Notes under the pieces: generated by a model | The model's database searches: none | What the model was told of the DNA's origin: nothing | Seen by the model: only the letters and a program-made list of their open reading frames with translations | Assembly: GCA_027450105.1 (NCBI GenBank) | Contig: DAIDKJ010000025.1 | Location: 1 to 12,436 of the forward strand | DNA length: 12,436 nucleotides | Source: Ferrovum sp. | GTDB taxonomy: Bacteria; Pseudomonadota; Gammaproteobacteria; Burkholderiales; Ferrovaceae | Reading direction: 5' to 3' | Part shown: one piece after another, positions 1 through 6,096 of the stretch | How positions within the stretch are numbered: the stretch's first letter is position 1 | Layout of the letters: every line of letters starts with the position of its first letter | Translations under genes and position numbers: made by a program

Positions 1-340
1 CCTCGGCCTCGGCTCCGCGCACCTTGCCGGAGGACACCAGCGGGAACATCACGTTGCCCTTCACGGTCTTCCAGGGCAACAGCTGGTCGAACTCCTGGAA
101 CACCATCATGCGGTCGCTGCCGGGCTTGGTCACGACGCGTTCCTTCAGGCGGATCTCCCCCTCGGTGGGAGTGAGGAAACCGCCGATGGCCTTGAGCAGC
201 GTGGACTTGCCCGAGCCATTCAAACCCAATACACCGATTTTGGCTCCGGGGAAAAAACTGAGGGAGATGTTTTTAAGAATTTGACGCTTGGGGGGGACGA
301 TTTTGCCCACGCGATTGAGGGAGAAAACATATTGCGCCAT
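1..340 (-). CDS. ABC-ATPase, chimeric: EttA-like N-terminus joined to a TauB/SsuB-type segment (partial)
   Basis: The gene starts at the ATG at 338-340 and runs off the left edge; 113 codons are visible. Residues 1 to about 50 match the start of EttA, the ABC-F protein that gates the ribosome according to energy state: NRVGKIVPPKRQILK, then FFPGAKIGVLGLNGSGKST with Walker A at about 41-48. From about residue 51 the text stops resembling EttA. It becomes a nitrate/sulfonate/taurine importer ATPase: GGFLTPTEGEI, then the Q-loop VFQEFDQLLPW at about 80-90. Real EttA is about 555 residues with two ATPase domains and a different Q-loop context. GC is about 48% over 211-340 and about 65% over 1-210, by hand count. 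The frame stays open across the join, as expected when two genes are joined within the shared Walker A. I read it as a true ettA start spliced, in the genome or only in the assembly, to a foreign importer ATPase. No clear Shine-Dalgarno is visible. Confidence 0.8.
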   Translation of the reverse strand, partial: MAQYVFSLNRVGKIVPPKRQILKNISLSFFPGAKIGVLGLNGSGKSTLLKAIGGFLTPTEGEIRLKERVVTKPGSDRMMVFQEFDQLLPWKTVKGNVMFPLVSSGKVRGAEAE

Positions 341-427
341 GATGTGCAGGGACCAATAAGGAAAAATGTGAGAGTACCAGAGCAGGGCAGGGGCTGTACA
401 TGAAATGCAGGGAACTCTGCTTCCGGG

Positions 428-458
428 TTCCCCTCAAATACGACAACAGCACTATAAT
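428..458 (+). promoter_or_regulatory. Candidate sigma70 promoter for the lipoprotein gene
   Basis: A perfect TATAAT lies at 453-458, about 47 bases before the lipoprotein ATG. The -35 region is poor: the nearest candidate is TTCCCC at 428-433, with a 19-base spacer. The -10 match and its distance from the gene are seen directly. Promoter function is inferred. Confidence 0.4.
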
Positions 459-505
459 TGGCATTGAAAGCAGGTACCGCCTATCCATAAGGAGAGATTC
501 ATCGC

Positions 506-1207
506 ATGAACAACACCCTCAAAAACAAACCCCTCCTGCTGTTCGTCGCCGTTGCTTTGGGTGGCTTGGCCGTTCAGGGCTGCTCCACTCCGGGTATTGG
601 TGGCTCGGACTATACCTACGGGCAGGTCAGGGGCGAACAATCGGTACGCATCGGAACGGTAGAAAGCATCCGCCGGGTTAAAATCCAGTCTGGCGAGCCT
701 GGCCTGGTAGGCACTCTGGGTGGTGCCGTGGCCGGAGCGGCCCTGGGCCATACCGTGGGCGAGGGCAATGGTTCGGTGGCCGCGACCTTGCTGGGAACCC
801 TGGCGGGCGGAGCTGCTGGACAAGCACTGGAAGGAGTCACGAGCGAAAAAGACGGCGTGGAACTGACGGTGCGTCTGGATAACGGCTACGTCATTGCTGT
901 AACTCAAGGGTTGGATGAGGAGTTCCGGGTGGGAGATCGGGTACAGGTGTTGGGTGGAGCCGGTGCAACCCGGGTTACTCGTCTGGATCCCGCCTCCAAC
1001 TTGAATTATATGCGTCCCATGGGGCCTGGCGGCGCACCGGCGCCTGCCTCCGTGCCGCCGCGCAATGCACCGCCACCACCCATGGAAGGCGCTGCACCAC
1101 CCGCAGCCCCGTCCCCGGATAAACTGTTGTACTACTGTCCGGACAGCAATGCCTATTACCCAGCCGTGGCCAATTGCAAGTCGCCCTGGATGAAAGTGCT
1201 CAAGTAA
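506..1207 (+). CDS. SlyB-like glycine-zipper outer-membrane lipoprotein with Cys/Tyr/Trp tail
   Basis: A 233-residue lipoprotein. Residues 1-25 form a signal peptide: a short basic N-region, a hydrophobic stretch at about 10-22, then VQGC with the lipidated cysteine at C26. Residues 69-110 carry glycine-zipper repeats (GTLGGAVAGAALG, GTLAGGAAGQALEG) typical of the 2TM glycine-zipper/SlyB family. A small beta-rich segment (about 117-162, ending GDRVQVLG then VTRLD) follows, as in that family. A Pro/Ala-rich linker spans about 171-205. The last 26 residues hold YYCP...YYP.V..C...W with C211 and C224, which could form a periplasmic disulfide. The ATG is preceded by AAGGAGAG at 489-496 with 9-base spacing, which fixes the start. 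The gene has its own candidate promoter and terminators, so it is probably monocistronic. Family members stabilise the outer membrane; the exact role here is unknown. Confidence 0.85.
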   Translation: MNNTLKNKPLLLFVAVALGGLAVQGCSTPGIGGSDYTYGQVRGEQSVRIGTVESIRRVKIQSGEPGLVGTLGGAVAGAALGHTVGEGNGSVAATLLGTLAGGAAGQALEGVTSEKDGVELTVRLDNGYVIAVTQGLDEEFRVGDRVQVLGGAGATRVTRLDPASNLNYMRPMGPGGAPAPASVPPRNAPPPPMEGAAPPAAPSPDKLLYYCPDSNAYYPAVANCKSPWMKVLK

Positions 1208-1227
1208 CTCCTTCGGCTTATTCAACG

Positions 1228-1258
1228 CCGCCACGACAACTTGTCGCGGCGGTTTTTT
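1228..1258 (+). terminator. Rho-independent terminator of the lipoprotein gene
   Basis: CCGCCACGACA at 1228-1238 pairs with TGTCGCGGCGG at 1242-1252 (11 positions, one mismatch, 3-base loop). Six T follow at 1253-1258. It begins 20 bases after the lipoprotein stop. Confidence 0.9.
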
Positions 1259-1286
1259 GCGGTTCTGCGCGCTTTTACTCAGCACA

Positions 1287-1324
1287 CCCCAAGGTTTTCG
1301 TCCCTACGAGCCTTGGGGTTTTTT
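1287..1324 (+). terminator. Second, tandem Rho-independent terminator
   Basis: CCCCAAGG at 1287-1294 pairs perfectly with CCTTGGGG at 1311-1318. An inner CGT/ACG pairing is possible, and T6 follows at 1319-1324. It lies about 30 bases beyond the first terminator, so read-through toward rfbB should be strongly limited. Confidence 0.88.
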
Positions 1325-1460
1325 GTGGACGTATCATTTAACATAATATAAATTATACGCCGAACAATCAGGTCTCGGCGCAGCCGTGTCTTCTTTGATA
1401 AAATGCCGGATATCGATACCGCTGACGGTACGCCATCACTTCCATTAAAAGCGACACACC
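1325..1460 (+). other. Intergenic region expected to hold the rfbBA promoter
   Basis: This 136-base spacer lies between the tandem terminators and rfbB. It has an AT-rich patch at about 1334-1359, including ATAAT and ATTAT arms around ATAA. A TGATAAAAT sequence at 1396-1404 could serve as a -10 element. I could not pair either with a convincing -35. The two upstream terminators imply that rfbB is transcribed from here. Confidence 0.35.
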
Positions 1461-2534
1461 ATGATCATTGTTACAGGCGGTGCCGGATTCATTGGTTCCA
1501 ATTTCATTTTGGACTGGGTGGCTCACACAGATGAACCTCTCATCAATCTCGACAGTTTGACCTACGCCGGTAATCCGGAAAATTTATCCAGCCTGTCGGA
1601 TCATCCCCAGTACCGTTTTGTTCAAGGTGATATTGGCGACGCAGTTCTTTGGCAATCGCTTCTTACGCACTATCAACCCCGTGCGGTGATCAATTTTGCT
1701 GCAGAAAGTCATGTGGATCGCTCCATTCATGGTCCGGCGGCCTTCATTCAGACCAATGTGGTGGGAACGTTTGCCATGTTGGAGTCTGTACGTTCTTGGT
1801 GGAGCGCCATGCCAGACCAGCAAAAATCAGCTTTTCGACTCTTGCATGTGTCCACCGATGAAGTGTATGGATCGCTATTGCCCGCTGATCATCCTTTTAC
1901 CGAATCCACTCCGTACGCCCCCAATAGTCCCTACTCGGCTTCCAAGGCTGCCTCTGATCATCTCGTCCGGGCATGGCATCATACCTATGGGCTACCGGTG
2001 CTCACCACGAATTGTTCCAATAATTACGGGCCTTACCAGTTTCCGGAAAAATTGATTCCCCTCATGATTCACCAGGCGTTGCAAGGCAAGCCCTTACCGG
2101 TGTATGGCGATGGCGCAAATGTTCGCGACTGGCTTTATGTCACTGATCATTGTGAGGCCATCCGGCGGGTATTGCAGGATGGCCTGGTGGGAGAAACCTA
2201 CAATATTGGCGGCAATAGCGAGCGCACCAACTTGCAGGTCGTGCATGCCATTTGTGAAACGCTCGACGCCTTGCGGCCCAGGTCTGATGCGCAGGGATAT
2301 CAGGCCCTGATTCATTTTGTGACCGACCGACCAGGGCACGACCGGCGCTATGCCATCGATGCCGGCAAAATTCAACACACCTTGAACTGGCGACCCTCGG
2401 AAAGTTTTGAATCTGGTTTGAAAAAAACCATCACTTGGTACTTGGAACATACCCAGTGGACCGAACGCGTGGTCAATGGGGCCTATCGAGCCTGGATTGA
2501 TACCAATTATAATCAACGCACTGCCACTTCCTGA
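1461..2534 (+). CDS. rfbB: dTDP-glucose 4,6-dehydratase
   Basis: A 357-residue cytosolic enzyme converting dTDP-D-glucose to dTDP-4-keto-6-deoxy-D-glucose with bound NAD+, the second step toward dTDP-L-rhamnose and related deoxysugars. It is an extended short-chain dehydrogenase. The Rossmann GGAGFIG lies at residues 6-12. The family's catalytic TDE lies at T132-D133-E134. The YxxxK pair is Y158 and K162. NCSNNYGPYQFPEKLIP at 184-200 and YGDGANVRDWLYV at 215-227 are standard RmlB signatures. Length is as expected (about 355). The ATG at 1461 places the Rossmann motif at the normal distance from the N-terminus, although the ribosome site is weak. The stop is 10 bases before rfbA, so the two genes form an operon. 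Confidence 0.96.
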   Translation: MIIVTGGAGFIGSNFILDWVAHTDEPLINLDSLTYAGNPENLSSLSDHPQYRFVQGDIGDAVLWQSLLTHYQPRAVINFAAESHVDRSIHGPAAFIQTNVVGTFAMLESVRSWWSAMPDQQKSAFRLLHVSTDEVYGSLLPADHPFTESTPYAPNSPYSASKAASDHLVRAWHHTYGLPVLTTNCSNNYGPYQFPEKLIPLMIHQALQGKPLPVYGDGANVRDWLYVTDHCEAIRRVLQDGLVGETYNIGGNSERTNLQVVHAICETLDALRPRSDAQGYQALIHFVTDRPGHDRRYAIDAGKIQHTLNWRPSESFESGLKKTITWYLEHTQWTERVVNGAYRAWIDTNYNQRTATS

Positions 2535-2544
2535 GGCCCTCCCC

Positions 2545-3423
2545 ATGAGAAAAGGCATCATTCTGGCCGGAGGTTCTGGCACACGGTTGTACCCTGTCAC
2601 TCAGGTCGTTTCCAAGCAGTTGTTGCCGGTGTACGACAAGCCCATGATTTATTACCCGCTGTCCACCCTCATGCTGGCGGGAATTCAGGATATTCTTGTC
2701 ATCTCCACCCCCGCGGATACGCCACGTTTCGAGCAACTGCTTGGAACGGGCAGTCAGTGGGGTCTTAATATTCAGTATGCGGTCCAGCCATCTCCAGATG
2801 GCCTGGCCCAGGCGTTTCTGATTGGCCGGGAGTTCATTGGTGATAACCCTTCGGCCCTGGTTTTGGGTGACAACATTTTTTACGGACACGATTTTTCCAG
2901 TATGCTGGATCGGGCACATTCGCAGCCCGGCGGCGCGACGATCTTCGCCTATGCGGTTAATGATCCGGAACGTTATGGGGTGGCCGAATTCGATCCCTCT
3001 GGTCGCGTCATTTCCCTCGAGGAAAAACCTCAAAAACCCCGCTCTCGCTATGCTGTGACGGGCTTGTATTTTTATGATCGGCAAGTGTGTGATCTGGCTG
3101 CCCGGCTCAAGCCCTCCCCCCGGGGCGAGCTGGAAATTACCGATCTCAATCGCCTCTATCTGAATCTGGGACAGTTACAAGTTCAGCGCATGGGTCGTGG
3201 ATTCGCTTGGCTGGATACTGGAACGCACGAGTCCCTGTTGGAGGCCGCGCAATATATTCAGACGGTGGAAAAACGCCAGGGGTTGAAGATTGCCTGTCCA
3301 GAGGAGATTGCCTTCCGCAAGGGCCTGATTTCCGAGTCCGAACTGGAACAACTTGCACTGCGCATGAAAAATAATGGCTACGGCCAGTACTTGTTACGGA
3401 TTCTTCATGAAACGCTTTATTGA
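2545..3423 (+). CDS. rfbA: Glucose-1-phosphate thymidylyltransferase
   Basis: A 292-residue enzyme joining glucose-1-phosphate and dTTP to give dTDP-glucose, the substrate of RfbB. The nucleotidyltransferase signature GGSGTRLYP occupies residues 9-17, with R13 and K24 at the expected catalytic positions. LGDNIFYG at 108-115 supplies the metal-binding D109. VTGLYFYD, GELEIT and AWLDTGTH follow in RmlA order. The frame is open upstream to 2476, but the ATG at 2545 gives the canonical MRKGIILAGG start and the normal family length. GAGG at 2533-2536 is a suitable ribosome site 8 bases before it, overlapping the rfbB stop and suggesting translational coupling. rfbC and rfbD do not follow; the next gene is on the other strand. 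Confidence 0.96.
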   Translation: MRKGIILAGGSGTRLYPVTQVVSKQLLPVYDKPMIYYPLSTLMLAGIQDILVISTPADTPRFEQLLGTGSQWGLNIQYAVQPSPDGLAQAFLIGREFIGDNPSALVLGDNIFYGHDFSSMLDRAHSQPGGATIFAYAVNDPERYGVAEFDPSGRVISLEEKPQKPRSRYAVTGLYFYDRQVCDLAARLKPSPRGELEITDLNRLYLNLGQLQVQRMGRGFAWLDTGTHESLLEAAQYIQTVEKRQGLKIACPEEIAFRKGLISESELEQLALRMKNNGYGQYLLRILHETLY

Positions 3424-3458
3424 GAGTGCCTGCCTATCGTCCAAAGGTACCCGTTGAT

Positions 3459-4175
3459 TCACCCCCACTTCACGTTACCACCAAAAAAGTAGCCCTCTCC
3501 CCGCACAGATCGAATCAGGGTCTCTGCCCCATGGAAGGCCCTGAGTTTTTTTCGCAGCCTGGCCACCATCACATCGATGGAACGATCCATGTCGTGCAAG
3601 GCCCGACCACACACCATGACCGCCAGTTTCTCTCGTGAAAGAACTTCGTTCGCGGCTTCGATCAGACATAACAGCAACTGGAATTCACGCTCGGTAAGCC
3701 CTACGATTTTCTCCCCGTTCCACCATAACCGGCGATGATGGCGATCCAGGGTAAATTGCGAAAAACGCAGACAAAGGGCGTGCTGATGCCTGTGTGACAG
3801 ACGATGTCGCTCTTGCATGCGTTTCAATTTGGCCATCAGTTCCCGCGCATCCAGCGGTTTACACAGGCAGTCGTCCGCTCCCCACTCGATGGGCAGGGCA
3901 CGATCCATTGTTGCGCCCGTATCCCTTAAAACCATGATGGAAAGATGCGGGTTCTGCTCGCGCGCCAAACGAAGAAAGGCCATGTCTTCTGCTGTGATCT
4001 CCTTCCCCATATCCATCAAAACCAGTGGAATTTTTTGATGGGTAATCCAGAAGGTGGCTTCAGCGAGTGTTTTGCAGAGGGTGATGTCGAACCCAAGCCT
4101 CTGCAAAACCGGATGAAGTGATTGCGACCATTGTTGGTTTTTTTGGATAACGAGAATGCGTGCAGGCAGATTCAT
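3459..4175 (-). CDS. OmpR-type response regulator with degenerate receiver domain (orphan)
   Basis: 238 residues from the ATG at 4173-4175; an ATG two codons upstream (4179-4181) and a TTG at 4212-4214 are alternatives, and none has a clear ribosome site. Residues about 5-115 form a receiver fold. D55 (LVLMD) aligns with the phosphoacceptor, and K106 (CLCKP) is conserved. The acidic pair that binds Mg2+ is replaced by K12-N13 (ILVIQKN), and the usual Thr/Ser switch position is R84. Residues about 138-238 form an intact winged-helix DNA-binding domain: LTEREFQLL, then RSIDVMVARLRKKL as the recognition helix, then IRSVRGEGYFF. No histidine kinase is adjacent. The family normally works by phosphorylation-driven dimerisation. 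Here phosphate-independent or non-canonical control is inferred. The gene converges with rfbA across 35 bases with no visible terminator. Confidence 0.88.
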   Translation of the reverse strand: MNLPARILVIQKNQQWSQSLHPVLQRLGFDITLCKTLAEATFWITHQKIPLVLMDMGKEITAEDMAFLRLAREQNPHLSIMVLRDTGATMDRALPIEWGADDCLCKPLDARELMAKLKRMQERHRLSHRHQHALCLRFSQFTLDRHHRRLWWNGEKIVGLTEREFQLLLCLIEAANEVLSREKLAVMVCGRALHDMDRSIDVMVARLRKKLRAFHGAETLIRSVRGEGYFFGGNVKWG

Positions 4176-4232
4176 TGTCATATAGGTGCTTTGAAATCCA
4201 CTACCGAGAGCCAAGGCCCGGCAAGATGGTTA

Positions 4233-4335
4233 ATCATCGCTTATCAATATAATTATGGAAACTGAATATATAAATATTATGAGAATTATTTTTAATAATG
4301 TGTTTCTAAATATTTCAGAATATTGAGGCTCCTCA
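4233..4335. promoter_or_regulatory. AT-rich, repeat-bearing spacer between the regulator and nadB
   Basis: The region 4233-4323 is strikingly AT-rich compared with its flanks. It holds a direct repeat TAAATATT at 4271-4278 and 4307-4314 (36 bases apart, start to start) and a perfect inverted repeat ATTATT/AATAAT at 4285-4290 and 4294-4299. A near-palindrome, TTCTAAATATTTCAGAA, lies around 4304-4320. At its edge is TGAGG-CT-CCTCA at 4324-4335. It probably carries the regulator's promoter and operator sites; this is inference from position and composition. Confidence 0.4.
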
Positions 4336-4384
4336 TCACCCTCGGATCTTTTGAAGGGCCATTGTCTGTGCGCCTGGTGGCCTC

Positions 4385-6043
4385 ATGTCTGAAATCAATG
4401 CCCGGAATGGTTTCTGGTATAGTGCAAGGTTGCAACTGTACAACGGTCCCACTGGAGGTCTGATTCTGAAAAGCTTTGATGTGTTGGTCATTGGTAGTGG
4501 TCTTGCTGGGGCAACTGCAGCCCTGAGATTGGCCGAACAACGGCGCGTGGCGGTCATCACCAAGCGTTCTCTGGAAGACGGGGCCAGTGTTTGGGCTCAA
4601 GGTGGCATAGCCGCCGTGTTAGGGGAGCAGGACAGCTTTCAGTCCCATGTGGAAGACACCCTCACTGCCGGTGCCGGGCTGTGTGATCCCGATGCCACCC
4701 GCTTCATTGTCGAGCATGCTCCCAGAGCCATTGCCTGGCTGAGTGAGCAAGGTGTGCCCTTTACCCTGGAAGACGGCCAACTACACCTGACTCGGGAAGG
4801 TGGCCATAGCCACCGGCGCATCGTGCATGCGGCAGATGCCACCGGCGCGGCCGTTCAGCACCAGCTTTACCCACGCATGAAATCTCATCCCAATATTACC
4901 TTGCTCGATCACCATATGCTGGTGGATTTGATCACCAGCCAAAAATTGCAACTCTCTGGGCAACGCTGCCTGGGTGTTTACGTACTGAATGAGTTGACTG
5001 ACGAAATTGAGACGATTGCGGCAACGCATACCGTGCTGGCAACGGGTGGAGCGGGCAAGGTATATTTATACACCACCAATCCTGATACCGCCACAGGCGA
5101 TGGCATTGCTGCTGCCTGGCGTGCGGGTTGCCGTATTGCCAACATGGAATTCATCCAGTTTCATCCCACTTGCCTGTACCATCCTCACGCCAAATCCTTT
5201 TTGATTTCCGAGGCGGTGCGCGGTGAAGGGGGAATTCTGCGTCTGGCTTCGGGAGAGCGCTTCATGCCCGATCATGACCCGCGCGCAGAATTGGCGCCAC
5301 GTGACATCGTGGCCCGCGCCATCGACTTCGAAATGAAACGCCAGGGGCTGGATTGCGTCTTTCTGGATATCACCCATAAGGGCAAGGCCTTCATCACCGA
5401 ACATTTTCCCACGATCTACCAACGGTGTCTGGAACTGGGTATCGACATGGCGACGGATCCCATTCCGGTAGTACCGGCAGCGCATTATACCTGCGGCGGA
5501 ATCCTCACCGATCTTCACGGAAAAACCGATCTGGAACAGCTCTACGCCATTGGCGAAACCGCCTGCACGGGGTTGCATGGCGCCAACCGCCTGGCCAGTA
5601 ATTCCCTCCTGGAATGTCTGGTGATGGCCACTATGGCCAGTCGCCATATCCTGGAACAGCCTGTGCAACCCCCCCACTCCCTGCCCCTTTGGGACAGCAG
5701 CCAAGTGACTGATGCGGACGAGGAAATCGTCATTTCCCACAATTGGGACGAACTGCGTCGCTTCATGTGGGACTACGTGGGAATCGTGCGCACCGACAAG
5801 CGCCTGGAACGTGCCGCTCATCGCCTGCGTTTACTGTCGGAAGAAATTCGGGAGTTTTATGCCAATTTTCATGTAAGCCGCGACTTACTGGAGCTACGCA
5901 ATCTGGTGATGGTATCGGACTTGATCGTGCGCTCGGCGCAAGCCCGGCATGAAAGCCGTGGGCTGCACTTCAGTCGCGACTATCCTTTTACCCTGGAACA
6001 GGCCCTGCCAACCATCTGCCCCGGTCTCTTACCGGAAGGCTGA
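4385..6043 (+). CDS. nadB: L-aspartate oxidase
   Basis: A cytosolic flavoenzyme oxidising L-aspartate to iminoaspartate, the first step of de novo NAD synthesis, with oxygen or fumarate as acceptor. The coordinates use the only upstream ATG (552 residues). The family fold begins at residue 31 with FDVLVIGSGLAG, the FAD-binding loop. SVWAQGGIAAV, REGGHSHRR, ATGGAGKVYLYT, FIQFHPT, RGEGGILR, APRDIVARAI, PAAHYTCGGI and GLHGANRLASNSLLEC follow in NadB order, including the expected catalytic Arg and His. The first 27 residues have no family counterpart. A GGAGG at 4454-4458 lies 7 bases before an in-frame CTG at 4466, which would give MKSFDVLVIGSG and 525 residues, nearer the usual 530-540. I think 4466 is the likelier true start. 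The gene converges with nadA. Confidence 0.95.
   Translation: MSEINARNGFWYSARLQLYNGPTGGLILKSFDVLVIGSGLAGATAALRLAEQRRVAVITKRSLEDGASVWAQGGIAAVLGEQDSFQSHVEDTLTAGAGLCDPDATRFIVEHAPRAIAWLSEQGVPFTLEDGQLHLTREGGHSHRRIVHAADATGAAVQHQLYPRMKSHPNITLLDHHMLVDLITSQKLQLSGQRCLGVYVLNELTDEIETIAATHTVLATGGAGKVYLYTTNPDTATGDGIAAAWRAGCRIANMEFIQFHPTCLYHPHAKSFLISEAVRGEGGILRLASGERFMPDHDPRAELAPRDIVARAIDFEMKRQGLDCVFLDITHKGKAFITEHFPTIYQRCLELGIDMATDPIPVVPAAHYTCGGILTDLHGKTDLEQLYAIGETACTGLHGANRLASNSLLECLVMATMASRHILEQPVQPPHSLPLWDSSQVTDADEEIVISHNWDELRRFMWDYVGIVRTDKRLERAAHRLRLLSEEIREFYANFHVSRDLLELRNLVMVSDLIVRSAQARHESRGLHFSRDYPFTLEQALPTICPGLLPEG
4415..4423 (+). promoter_or_regulatory. Candidate extended -10 promoter for nadB
   Basis: TGGTATAGT forms an extended -10 (TG-N-TATAGT) at 4415-4423, without a clear -35. 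A transcript from it would start near 4430. That is downstream of the ATG at 4385, but it would include the GGAGG and CTG proposed as the real nadB start. Confidence 0.3.
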
Positions 6044-6096
6044 CGCCCAACGGCCGACAGGCCCTTTGAACACACACCGAAATACGCTCCGAGAAG

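Noticed and set aside
452..1285. Long open frame (277 codons) antisense to the lipoprotein
   Set aside because: It overlaps a gene with a clear signal peptide, lipobox and ribosome site. Its translation is low-complexity, His/Gly/Arg-rich and resembles no family.
2476..2544. Upstream in-frame extension of rfbA
   Set aside because: It overlaps the end of rfbB and would place 23 non-family residues before the canonical MRKGIILAGG start, which has its own GAGG.
4341..4384. GGCCA/TGGCC inverted repeat upstream of the nadB ATG
   Set aside because: It has only five base pairs across a 16-base loop, which is expected by chance in this composition.
5066..5821. 251-codon frame antisense to nadB
   Set aside because: It lies wholly opposite conserved NadB motifs. 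It has no recognisable domain and is a by-product of codon bias.
6052..6064. GGCC-GACA-GGCC hairpin between nadB and nadA
   Set aside because: It has only four base pairs and a short T run (CCCTTTG), too weak to call a terminator.
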